Source: Candidatus Saccharibacteria bacterium UBA3829
GTDB lineage: Bacteria > Patescibacteriota > Saccharimonadia > Saccharimonadales > Saccharimonadaceae
Assembly: GCA_002393165.1 (NCBI GenBank)
Contig: DGIF01000018.1
Location: 1-7,434 of the forward strand
Direction: 5' to 3'
DNA: 7,434 nucleotides
Part shown: positions 1 through 5,644 of the stretch, one piece after another
How positions within the stretch are numbered: position 1 is the first letter of the stretch
Layout: each line of letters starts with the position of its first letter
The notes under the pieces: generated by a model
What the model was told of the DNA's origin: nothing
Databases searched by the model: none
Seen by the model: the letters and a program-made list of their open reading frames with translations, nothing else
Translations under genes and position numbers: made by a program

Positions 1-1095
1 GTTGCCGCTGTTCTGTTGGAATGCTGAAACGAGCCTCTTGCCAGCGTTGTTTCTTGGGTTCATTTTAACCACGAGATGAATGGTGAATCCTTCATCGTCG
101 AACGCGATAATGCCAGTGTTGAGGCTGTGGCCGGTACTAAAGGTAATACCATTAGTGCTGATATTTCTATATTCAAAGGAAATAATATTTCCATCGTCGT
201 CGGCGGTCACTTGCGGGTTGCCTTCCATGTTGGGGTTGTCAAACTGCACCGTGTAACCGGCGGGCACGAGAGATGGATCATAGACGGTGGCATTGGTGTT
301 GACGATAATCCTGTTTCCCCAGATTGCATATAATGCAATTGCATTGGCCTGAGTTGGTTCCAGAGTAATGGTGTCTCCGGGGCTGTAGGTTGCAGTCGTG
401 GCGGAAGAGTCTTCGTCCCAACCGAGGAAGCTGTAGCCTGAGCGGCTCGGGGTATTATTGGATATTGTGGCGGTGCCAGTAGCTGATGGTGTGACTGAAA
501 TATCGCTTGGTATATCAGTAACTGTGTCGGCACCAGCGTTGGCGTTATATGTAATTGAATATTGCGGGTTATTGGTCACAACTGCGACGACGAAATCTTT
601 TGTATAAGTGCCATTGCTGGTACTGGTGTTTGGTAAAGCGCCGAAGTGTAAGCTATGGGCGCCTGTCCCGGCATTGCTTCTGTTTCCGAGGGCGATATTG
701 GACGCGGAAGTCGGGGCCGGAACATAGTTCGTCCCGTTTGTGCTGAAGCCGTAACCGTTGGTAAATTGATTTTGGGTGATAGAGCTGGAGCCTTGCGGAA
801 GAGTGATGGTTGGAATTGTTTTCGTGCTGTCGCCTACGTTGACTAGGTCGGTCGAGCTGGTTGGGTTGGTTAAGACTACGGTGTATCCGGTGTAGTTATC
901 CGTTGTGACGTTGACGGTTTGCGAGGTTGAGCCAAAGACGCCGGGGCTTAAGCTAAGAGACAAAGAAGAGCTGAGCGAAACCGAAATTGTTGCGTTTGTG
1001 ACACCAAAAACTGGCGTTCCAAAAATTAATTGCCCGCCTAACAGAGTCATGAAAACCAGCATTAATCTCGTAACTGTTTTTCTTAGCCTCCCCAC
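1..1095 (-). CDS. Secreted surface protein with InlB-type repeat (3' end outside window)
   Basis: The frame is open from a GTG at 1095 down to base 1, giving 365 residues with the C-terminus beyond the left edge. The N-terminus is a clear Sec signal peptide: a basic start (VGRLRKTVTR), a hydrophobic core around residues 11-30, and likely cleavage near FGVTNA. Residues about 32-170 are Ser/Thr/Asn-rich and beta-like (SLSLSLSPGVFG, then TVNVTTDNYTGYTVVLTNP). Residues about 178-259 match the InlB B-repeat / Listeria-Bacteroides repeat pattern: YSITYNANAG, then SGYSFLGWDE, then LYAIW. The part after 260 (FTIHLVVKMNP) might begin a lectin-like beta-sandwich, but this is weak. The GTG is chosen because GGAG lies five bases upstream and it supplies the positive signal-peptide end; in-frame ATGs at 1062 and 1050 would remove it. 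A role in adhesion or host contact is inferred from the repeat family only. Confidence 0.85.
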   Translation of the reverse strand, partial: MGRLRKTVTRLMLVFMTLLGGQLIFGTPVFGVTNATISVSLSSSLSLSLSPGVFGSTSQTVNVTTDNYTGYTVVLTNPTSSTDLVNVGDSTKTIPTITLPQGSSSITQNQFTNGYGFSTNGTNYVPAPTSASNIALGNRSNAGTGAHSLHFGALPNTSTSNGTYTKDFVVAVVTNNPQYSITYNANAGADTVTDIPSDISVTPSATGTATISNNTPSRSGYSFLGWDEDSSATTATYSPGDTITLEPTQANAIALYAIWGNRIIVNTNATVYDPSLVPAGYTVQFDNPNMEGNPQVTADDDGNIISFEYRNISTNGITFSTGHSLNTGIIAFDDEGFTIHLVVKMNPRNNAGKRLVSAFQQNSGN

Positions 1096-1170
1096 TTTGA
1101 CTCCACTTATGTTTCGCGCATTCCTCCAAAATGCATGGAAATGCAAGCTGGGCGCAATGCGCTTATTATT

Positions 1171-1179
1171 ATTGTATCA
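1171..1179 (-). promoter_or_regulatory. Extended -10 promoter for the surface protein
   Basis: Reading on the minus strand, TGA-TACAAT is an extended -10 element. A weak -35 match (TTCACC, at 1198-1193) lies 16 bases upstream. Transcription would start near 1164, leaving an untranslated leader of about 70 bases before the GTG at 1095. The leader holds two short inverted repeats, one around 1152-1162 (GCGCA-T-TGCGC) and one at 1132-1145 (TGCAT-TTCC-ATGCA). Confidence 0.5.
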
Positions 1180-1184
1180 CGAAA

Positions 1185-2024
1185 TTATTTTTGGTGAAGC
1201 CATTGGCGGATTTTGGTGGCGAAATGGTTTATTTCTGCTTCTGGTCGGTCGCGGTAAGTGCCGATGACGAACATGGGATGAATGGCTCTTCTGACCGCGA
1301 CTTTTTCGCGTAGGGAATCGTCTGCGCCGTAAGAGTCTAGGATTTCGGCACATAAGCCGTCGTCCTCGATGTCCATAAAATCTGCAGCTTCATCTAAATA
1401 GACGGATTCGCTGAAGTCGATAACGCCAATTTTGCCATCGTCGCTAGCGAGGATATTGCCGAGGCCCAAATCTCCGTGCGAGAAGACCATTTTTTCGCCT
1501 AGAGTCGGTAGCTTAGCTGGCACGAATGAATAGACAAAGTCGTTCATTTTCTCGATTTCTTCTGCGCTAAAATAACGAGAGAGGACGTCTTTTGATTTTT
1601 CAAACCTGGTTTGCCAAGCGCTGATTTCGTCGGCGACGCTGAGGGTTTCGGCTGCTTCACAAGTAGTTGAGTGGAGCTTTTTTAGAAAGGCGGCAATTTG
1701 TTGGCCATAATCTTTGCGTTGGTCGTTCGTTAAATCGACGGATTTCAAAGATTTTCCGATAACTCCATAAATACCAAGATAACTGTCGTCGTTTGAAATC
1801 CAGCCAACCTTTTGTAGGTTGACATCCAGGTTCAACGAGTTTACGAAGTTTAGCATTTTGATTTCGTTTTTGTAGCTGACCTCGGGCCATTTTTTAAACT
1901 TAAAAACAATCCGGCCGTTGTCTATGATATAACCGCGACTCAAAAATCCGTTATCGCTGAACTTGATGTTGTCTCGGTCAATGCCGGTTAGGGCAGAAAT
2001 TATTTGTAGTTCTTCGTCAAGCAT
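1185..2024 (-). CDS. APH-family phosphotransferase (protein-kinase-like fold)
   Basis: A 279-residue protein of the aminoglycoside phosphotransferase / choline kinase superfamily (APH), which transfers ATP phosphate to a small-molecule hydroxyl. The N-lobe shows a glycine-containing segment (FLSRGYIID, residues 28-35), a candidate ATP-binding lysine in VFKFKKW (40-46) and a glutamate at 54. The C-lobe has the catalytic loop FSHGDLGLGNIL (181-192, with Asp185 and Asn190) and the metal-binding aspartate in VIDFSES (Asp203). Length is typical for the family. The ATG at 2024 is chosen because an extended -10 box ends six bases before it; an upstream in-frame TTG at 2063 would add 13 residues that overlap the neighbouring gene. 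The substrate cannot be read from the sequence, and antibiotic resistance should not be assumed. It lies 7 bases after the frameshifted membrane gene and 89 bases before the surface-protein gene. Confidence 0.85.
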   Translation of the reverse strand: MLDEELQIISALTGIDRDNIKFSDNGFLSRGYIIDNGRIVFKFKKWPEVSYKNEIKMLNFVNSLNLDVNLQKVGWISNDDSYLGIYGVIGKSLKSVDLTNDQRKDYGQQIAAFLKKLHSTTCEAAETLSVADEISAWQTRFEKSKDVLSRYFSAEEIEKMNDFVYSFVPAKLPTLGEKMVFSHGDLGLGNILASDDGKIGVIDFSESVYLDEAADFMDIEDDGLCAEILDSYGADDSLREKVAVRRAIHPMFVIGTYRDRPEAEINHFATKIRQWLHQK

Positions 2025-2030
2025 GGTTTG

Positions 2031-2039
2031 ATTATAACA
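2031..2039 (-). promoter_or_regulatory. Extended -10 promoter, leaderless start of the APH-family gene
   Basis: On the minus strand the sequence is TGT-TATAAT-CAAACC-ATG: a perfect -10 hexamer with a TGn extension, followed by exactly six bases and the start codon at 2024. The expected transcription start falls at the ATG, so the mRNA would be leaderless. There is no SD sequence and no convincing -35. The TAA stop of the upstream gene (2034-2032) lies inside the -10 hexamer. Confidence 0.7.
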
Positions 2040-2443
2040 CGGAGGCGATGAGGGCGACGACAAAAGGAGCGACCAGATTTATTATCGAGATGATAAGTGC
2101 ATATTTTGCTAATTGGTTGCCGATTTTGCATCGATACTTTGCCAAGCCGATGTCTGGGTGGCTGGCGGTCGTCGTGTTGAGCTGGTCGATGGTAGCGTCT
2201 ATGGAACGCGTGAGCCGGTTGTTAATTGAGGCGATGATTAGTGCTGGCAAAATGTATAGCGGTATAATGTAAATAAAAATCATTCCGGACACAAAAAAAG
2301 CGATCGGGATGAAAGATTGTCATGAGTATGTCGAATGCCGTCAAAGCGTTGTACGCAAGACTGATTAGTCCCAAGATCAGAACCGAGGTTGATTTGGCGC
2401 GGATCTTTTTGATTGGTGCCGCCAATGTTTTGTCGTTGCTCAT
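2032..2443 (-). pseudogene. Small membrane protein gene interrupted by a one-base frameshift
   Basis: Two overlapping frames together look like one gene. The first starts at ATG 2443 with a hydrophilic, Lys-rich end (MSNDKTLAAPIKKIRAK) and a first membrane helix (VLILGLISLAYNALTAF), but then turns into non-membrane sequence and stops at 2222. The second frame, shifted by one, carries two further helices (GMIFIYIIPLYILPALIIAS, and LIISIINLVAPFVVALIASV) with a polar segment between them, and ends at TAA 2034-2032. It has no good start of its own; the first candidate is a GTG at 2292. The span is 412 bases, 136 codons plus stop with one extra base. The extra base lies between about 2293 and 2319: either in the run of seven T (2293-2299, minus sense), or around CTTTCATCCC, where removing one C yields the hydrophobic run MTIFIPIAFFVSG. 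It may be a true pseudogene, an assembly error or slippage. The family is not recognised. Confidence 0.65.
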
Positions 2444-2449
2444 GGTTAT

Positions 2450-2458
2450 ATTTTAGCA
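2450..2458 (-). promoter_or_regulatory. Extended -10 promoter, leaderless start at 2443
   Basis: On the minus strand TGC-TAAAAT is followed by ATAACC and then the ATG at 2443. This is the same TGn / -10 / six-base spacing as at 2031, 4241 and 5194. No SD is present. The region where a -35 would lie is occupied by the 2472-2493 inverted repeat. Confidence 0.6.
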
Positions 2459-2471
2459 TGTTTTAATCATC

Positions 2472-2493
2472 GCGCGCTATTATCATAGCGCGC
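2472..2493. promoter_or_regulatory. GC-rich inverted repeat between divergent promoters
   Basis: GCGCGCTAT and its exact complement ATAGCGCGC flank a four-base centre (TATC). This perfect 9-base dyad sits roughly midway between the -10 boxes of the leftward gene (2450-2455) and the rightward gene (2506-2511), covering both -35 regions. Neither strand continues directly into a T-run, so an intrinsic terminator is unlikely. A shared operator or activator site is the simplest reading, but the binding protein is unknown. Confidence 0.5.
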
Positions 2494-2502
2494 CAGGTGG
2501 TG

Positions 2503-2511
2503 TGATATAAT
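2503..2511 (+). promoter_or_regulatory. Extended -10 promoter for the zinc-ribbon gene
   Basis: TGA-TATAAT is a perfect extended -10. The 12-mer GTGTGATATAAT (2500-2511) recurs exactly at 4238-4249. Transcription should start near 2518, giving a leader of about 24 bases with an AAAGGG ribosome site (2532-2537) before the ATG at 2542. Unlike the 4256 copy, this promoter therefore feeds an SD-led start. Confidence 0.65.
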
Positions 2512-2541
2512 AGAATTGACTAATAATCGAGAAAGGGTTAA

Positions 2542-2850
2542 ATGTTTTTATTTAATGAAAAGCGCATGGACAAGATGATGGACCAAACGATAAAGAATGC
2601 AAAGAAGATGCAGAGGAAAATGCTCGATATGCAGGAAGAAGTTTACAATGAAAATGGTGAGCAGATTGAGCGCGTGAACAAACGGGCGGCGGAGCTTGGC
2701 GCATCCGGCACTAAGATTAAGTATGAAGCGGCGGCTAAAGGCATAAAGGAGGGGATGAAAGATGAGCCAAAGAAGTTTTGTTGTGAATGTGGAGAGGAAC
2801 TTAGTGCGAGCGCGAAGTTTTGTAGTGAATGCGGGACAAAGCAGAAATAG
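2542..2850 (+). CDS. Small zinc-ribbon protein with helical N-terminus
   Basis: A 102-residue soluble protein. Residues about 8-75 are Lys/Glu/Met-rich and probably helical or coiled coil (DKMMDQTIKNAKKMQRKML, and later AAELGASGTK). The C-terminus is a compact zinc ribbon: Cys80-x-x-Cys83 and Cys94-x-x-Cys97 in FCCECGEELSASAKFCSECG, the pattern of small zinc-ribbon domains that bind one Zn ion through four cysteines. There is no signal peptide or membrane segment. The ATG at 2542 follows AAAGGG by four bases; an ATG at residue 9 is an alternative start. It is the first plus-strand gene after the divergent region and is followed 10 bases later by the WETSWTRR membrane protein, so the two are probably co-transcribed. 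The function is unknown; a protein-binding or nucleic-acid-binding adaptor is possible. Confidence 0.8.
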   Translation: MFLFNEKRMDKMMDQTIKNAKKMQRKMLDMQEEVYNENGEQIERVNKRAAELGASGTKIKYEAAAKGIKEGMKDEPKKFCCECGEELSASAKFCSECGTKQK

Positions 2851-2860
2851 TATTGTCAAT

Positions 2861-3127
2861 ATGGATAGCAAGAAATTAGAGAACGAAATTAGGAACATTA
2901 AAATTCGTAATGCGCGGGTGGAGCTTGACAAGAAGTGGGAAACATCGTGGACGCGTAGATTGTGCATTTGCGTTCTGACTTATATTGTAGTTGTGGCCTA
3001 CTGTTTTACGATTCAGACGGTGTCTAATGTTTTCTTGTCTTCGATTGTGCCGGTGATTGGTTTTACGCTATCGACGCTATCGCTCGGGTTTGTGCGGAAG
3101 ATCTGGGAGGGGAAAATTAAAAAGTGA
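2861..3127 (+). CDS. Conserved two-helix membrane protein (WETSWTRR family)
   Basis: An 88-residue protein: a charged helix (residues 1-25, KKLENEIRNIKIRNARVELD), the motif KKWETSWTRR (24-33), then two membrane helices at about 34-52 and 57-77 joined by a short turn, and a basic C-terminus (RKIWEGKIKK). From memory, this arrangement with a WETSWTRR-like motif and a second helix ending in an STL-like stretch recurs in uncharacterised small proteins of CPR and other bacteria; no function is established. The ATG at 2861 is chosen because it matches the family's N-terminus. The frame extends upstream to 2762, but that part only shadows the zinc-ribbon codons of the previous gene. No SD is visible, so translation may be coupled to the preceding stop at 2850. 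Confidence 0.8.
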   Translation: MDSKKLENEIRNIKIRNARVELDKKWETSWTRRLCICVLTYIVVVAYCFTIQTVSNVFLSSIVPVIGFTLSTLSLGFVRKIWEGKIKK

Positions 3128-3163
3128 GCATGGCGACGCCACTTGTTTTGGCTGCTTTTATGT

Positions 3164-3172
3164 AAAGGAGGT
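3164..3172 (+). promoter_or_regulatory. Consensus ribosome binding site deciding a TTG start
   Basis: AAAGGAGGT is complementary to the 16S rRNA tail over its full length. It sits just upstream of TTG at 3176 (four bases after GGAGG), which fixes that rare start codon over the in-frame TTG at 3143, which has no such site. It is the strongest SD match in the window. Confidence 0.8.
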
Positions 3173-3175
3173 ACT

Positions 3176-4237
3176 TTGGAGGAAGCATTTAATCAGTTTC
3201 TGGTAGAGGGACGGTTGGTCAGTGGTAAGCCGTGTGGTCATGGACATATCAACCGAACTTTTTTGGTGGAAACGGATGCGGGTAAAAAATACATCATGCA
3301 GCAAATTAACACGCATGTGTTCAAAAACCCGAAGGAGTTGATGGAGAATGTGATTGCGGTGACGGAGCATATTCGGAAAAAGGTTGATCCAGCTGAGCAG
3401 ACGTTGCATTTTTTTAAAACTAAGGACGGGAATTATTATTGTGGCGACCAGGACGGGCAGTGCTGGCGGTGCTGTGAATTTGTGGAGGGCTTCTGCCTGG
3501 ATTTGCCGGAGACCGACAGGGATTTTTATGAGAGCGCGCTGGCGTTTGGCCGGTTCCAGCAGCAGCTGGCGGATTTTCCGGCGGATACGCTGCACGAGAC
3601 GTTGCCAAACTTTCACAACACACCGGATCGTTATCGATTGCTGAAAGAAGCCGTTCGAAGTGACGTCTGTGGCCTCGCGAAGACCGTGCAAGGGGAACTA
3701 GATTTTATAATGGCGCGTGAAGAAGAGGCTGGCACAATTCAAAAGTTGCTGGATGATGGCAGGTTACCGCTCAGAGTGACACATAATGATACGAAGTTGA
3801 ATAATGTGTTACTAGATGCTAAGACTAGAAAAGCGATTTGCGTGTTGGATTTAGACACTGTGATGCCGGGCACCAGTCTGATGGACTTTGGCGATTCGAT
3901 TCGGTTTGGCGCGGCGACGGCGGAAGAAGACGCCAGGGATCTCGACAAAATGGCAATCGATCTACATTTATTTGAAGTTTATACTAAAGGATATCTGGAG
4001 GCCTGCAGCTCGATGACCGAGGACGAGATTTCCCTGCTGCCGCTCGGTGCGAAGATTATTACGCTCGAGCTCGCGATACGGTTTTTGACGGACCACTTGG
4101 AGGGCGACCATTATTTCAAGGTGAGTTATCCGGGGCATAATCTGGTGCGGGCGAAGGCACAACTGAAGTTGGTAAAAGACATGGAAGCTAAGTGGGCGGA
4201 TATGCAAAAAATCGTAGAGCGATGTCACAAAAAGTAA
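3176..4237 (+). CDS. nahK-like: NahK-like N-acetylhexosamine 1-kinase / APH-fold sugar kinase
   Basis: A 353-residue protein (TTG start) resembling N-acetylhexosamine 1-kinase, which phosphorylates GlcNAc or GalNAc at C1 using ATP. The N-lobe has the family's GHGHINRTFLVET (21-33), then KKYIMQQINTHVFKNP (37-52) and LMENV (55-59). The catalytic loop is VTHNDTKLNNVLLD (201-214; Asp205, Asn210), followed by the metal site VLDLDTVMPG (223-232) and LMDFGDSIRFGA (235-246). Length matches NahK (about 350-360). In bifidobacteria NahK feeds the galacto-N-biose/lacto-N-biose pathway; here no such partner genes are visible, so amino-sugar salvage is inferred. Many annotated relatives are called only phosphotransferase family protein, so the exact sugar is uncertain. 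The next gene's promoter begins four bases after the stop. Confidence 0.8.
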   Translation: MEEAFNQFLVEGRLVSGKPCGHGHINRTFLVETDAGKKYIMQQINTHVFKNPKELMENVIAVTEHIRKKVDPAEQTLHFFKTKDGNYYCGDQDGQCWRCCEFVEGFCLDLPETDRDFYESALAFGRFQQQLADFPADTLHETLPNFHNTPDRYRLLKEAVRSDVCGLAKTVQGELDFIMAREEEAGTIQKLLDDGRLPLRVTHNDTKLNNVLLDAKTRKAICVLDLDTVMPGTSLMDFGDSIRFGAATAEEDARDLDKMAIDLHLFEVYTKGYLEACSSMTEDEISLLPLGAKIITLELAIRFLTDHLEGDHYFKVSYPGHNLVRAKAQLKLVKDMEAKWADMQKIVERCHKK

Positions 4238-4240
4238 GTG

Positions 4241-4249
4241 TGATATAAT
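4241..4249 (+). promoter_or_regulatory. Extended -10 promoter, leaderless start at 4256
   Basis: TGA-TATAAT is followed by GAAAGT and the ATG at 4256, exactly six bases after the hexamer, so transcription should begin at the start codon. A weak -35 candidate (ATGTCA, 4222-4227) lies 16 bases upstream, inside the end of the kinase gene. No SD sequence is present. Confidence 0.7.
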
Positions 4250-4255
4250 GAAAGT

Positions 4256-5155
4256 ATGAAGAATAGTTTATTTAGCACAGAAACTTTACAAAAAATTCAA
4301 AAAGTACGAAAGATTTTCTTAAAGGTAGCGGTTTGGGTGTTAATTGGGGAATTGGCGCTCGGGGCAATCTTGATTTTGTTCGGGGTTTGGAATGTCGAGA
4401 TCGGCAAAGTCCAGGGAACGTTCTTGATTATTGCTACGATACTATTCATGAGTGTGAATAATTTTATTCGTATCGAGAAGGGCAACAAGCCGGTGCAAAT
4501 TTTTGCTTTGATTGGTTTTATTAGCAACTTGATTTGGGGGCTGTTTGCTTTGCTGTTGATGTGGGAAGTAGCGCCGGTTGTGTGGACGGAGCAATTGATG
4601 GAACGTTCCACCTATCTCTCGTACACGCATACGGTATATCATCTGACATTTTATTCAATAGCGATGTTGATTGCGGCTTATACCGCGGCGGGTGGTTTTT
4701 GGACTTCGAATGTGCTATCGATTAAGGAAACTACTAAGACAGTGAAGCCACTCAAGATAACGGCGGTAGTCTGTTGGACTTATATCTGGATTTTCTTGAC
4801 GATTATGACGCCGCTTGACTTTAGAGTTGAAGGTATTGAGCGGTGGTTGGCCTTGTCTGGGCTTGCGGTGCTCGCATTTTGGGCCACAGCGATTGCTGCA
4901 TGGATAATCTCAAGGACTAGCGGCGATAAACCAACGGAAGAGGCTGCGTCAAAGAAGGCTGCGGCGTCGGCGCCGCAGGCGAGCGCGCCAATAGCGGCAG
5001 GCGATTTAACGCCGGCGTCACAAGCGTCAAAGACGGACGCGGAGCTCAGAGCGGAGATTGAGGAAAAGGTGCGCCGCGAAATGATTGAGAAAGAAGTACG
5101 GGCGAGGATTGAAGCAGAGCAGAAGGGCGCTGCGAAAGCGAAGGACGGCGAATAG
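4256..5155 (+). CDS. Six-helix membrane protein with Ala/Lys/Glu coiled-coil tail
   Basis: A 299-residue protein I cannot assign to a named family. Hydrophobic segments lie at about 22-45, 52-68, 79-103, 127-149, 166-186 and 198-219, predicting six membrane helices. The remainder is an Ala/Pro/Ser-rich linker (about 221-258) and a strongly charged helix (259-292: DAELRAEIEEKVRREMIEKE and on) that looks like a coiled coil projecting from the membrane. An even helix number with a Lys/Arg-rich N-terminus suggests that both ends face the cytoplasm. There is no enzyme motif. The codons of the tail are visibly GC-richer (many GCG) than those of the membrane part, as expected for low-complexity Ala-rich sequence. 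It has its own leaderless promoter, so it need not be co-transcribed with the kinase gene. A membrane anchor or scaffold role is speculation. Confidence 0.8.
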   Translation: MKNSLFSTETLQKIQKVRKIFLKVAVWVLIGELALGAILILFGVWNVEIGKVQGTFLIIATILFMSVNNFIRIEKGNKPVQIFALIGFISNLIWGLFALLLMWEVAPVVWTEQLMERSTYLSYTHTVYHLTFYSIAMLIAAYTAAGGFWTSNVLSIKETTKTVKPLKITAVVCWTYIWIFLTIMTPLDFRVEGIERWLALSGLAVLAFWATAIAAWIISRTSGDKPTEEAASKKAAASAPQASAPIAAGDLTPASQASKTDAELRAEIEEKVRREMIEKEVRARIEAEQKGAAKAKDGE

Positions 5156-5172
5156 CGAAGCTTAGACTCTAG

Positions 5173-5202
5173 TTGACAGTGCGTGGGGGGCGGTGCTATG
5201 AT
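5173..5202 (+). promoter_or_regulatory. Complete promoter (-35 TTGACA, extended -10) with leaderless start
   Basis: TTGACA (5173-5178), an 18-base spacer ending in TGC, and TATGAT (5197-5202) form a full sigma70-type promoter with a TGn extension. Six bases (TGGCTT) separate it from the ATG at 5209. The TTG that could be misread as an upstream start codon at 5173 is the first half of the -35 box. This is the best-formed of the leaderless promoters here. Confidence 0.8.
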
Positions 5203-5208
5203 TGGCTT

Positions 5209-5586
5209 ATGATGTTAGATCCAGAGGTGGTGAGGAGCAAGGTGGAGGAGATTTTTGGTGATCCCTACGACCAGCCTACGGACATTGTCGGGTTTCGGGA
5301 TGCCGGAAAGAGCATTGCAGAGGTTTTGTTGCCAATAATTGGCGAGAAGGAGATTTGTTTCTTTGATGAAGAGGTGAAGTCGGACCCGGTGTTTCACTTT
5401 CTGGAGTTTGCCGACATGTTGCAAAAAACTGCAATAATGATTTTTACAGTAGAATTGCCCGAAAAATATAGTAAAGATTTAGAGAAGCTTAACAAAAAAG
5501 CAAAGATTTTTATTCCAAAGGAACTTCAGAAAACAATCGCGCGGTTGAAGGAAGTTGGGCTCGAGAAAAATTTGATCCTATTTTAG
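5209..5586 (+). CDS. Uncharacterised 125-residue soluble protein
   Basis: Not recognised. The protein starts MMLDPEVVRSKVEEIFGDPY and has no signal peptide or long hydrophobic helix. It looks alpha/beta: alternating strands (KEICFFDE, about residues 48-55; TAIMIFTVEL) and a Lys-rich helical C-terminal third (YSKDLEKLNKKAKIFIPKEL) ending in LILF. It is acidic in the first half and basic in the second. A second ATG directly follows the first, so the start could be 5209 or 5212; 5209 gives the same six-base spacing from the -10 seen at three other genes. The frame continues upstream to 5173, but those codons are the promoter. It has its own promoter, and the next gene also has one, so it may be monocistronic. 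Confidence 0.75.
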   Translation: MMLDPEVVRSKVEEIFGDPYDQPTDIVGFRDAGKSIAEVLLPIIGEKEICFFDEEVKSDPVFHFLEFADMLQKTAIMIFTVELPEKYSKDLEKLNKKAKIFIPKELQKTIARLKEVGLEKNLILF

Positions 5587-5593
5587 CTGGGGC

Positions 5594-5623
5594 TTAACTT
5601 TTTGCTCGAGTTTGCTATATAAT
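5594..5623 (+). promoter_or_regulatory. Probable promoter for the S51 peptidase gene
   Basis: TATAAT at 5618-5623 has a weak -35 candidate (TTAACT, 5594-5599) 18 bases upstream. An overlapping alternative -10 is TATATA at 5616-5621, preceded by TGC. Transcription would start near 5630, giving a leader of about 15 bases that contains the GAAGGAG ribosome site (5634-5640). This gene is therefore SD-led, in contrast to its leaderless neighbours. Confidence 0.55.
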
Positions 5624-5644
5624 AATACGTATAGAAGGAGAATT

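Noticed and set aside
207..533. Minus-strand frame of 108 codons with other short plus-strand frames at 76-1267
   Set aside because: They overlap the 365-codon minus-strand surface-protein frame, which has a signal peptide and InlB repeat and explains the region.
1185..2024. Aminoglycoside resistance gene
   Set aside because: APH-fold motifs alone do not indicate an antibiotic substrate; the family covers many small-molecule kinases and no resistance context is present.
2472..2493. Intrinsic terminator
   Set aside because: The stem is good, but neither strand has a U-run directly after it, and it lies between gene starts, not gene ends.
2762..2860. Upstream extension of the WETSWTRR protein
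   Set aside because: This part re-reads the zinc-ribbon codons in another frame; the family-like N-terminus begins at the ATG at 2861.
3158..3691. Long minus-strand open frame (177 codons)
   Set aside because: It lies antisense to the N-terminal half of the NahK-like kinase, whose motifs are unmistakable; its product is low-complexity and has no start signal.
5173..5208. TTG start for the 125-residue protein
   Set aside because: The TTG belongs to a TTGACA -35 box and the following codons cover the -10; ATG 5209 is the credible start.
5581..5605. Possible intrinsic terminator (GC-containing stretch followed by five T)
   Set aside because: The arms around TTAGC and GCTTAA pair poorly; no stable stem is supported.
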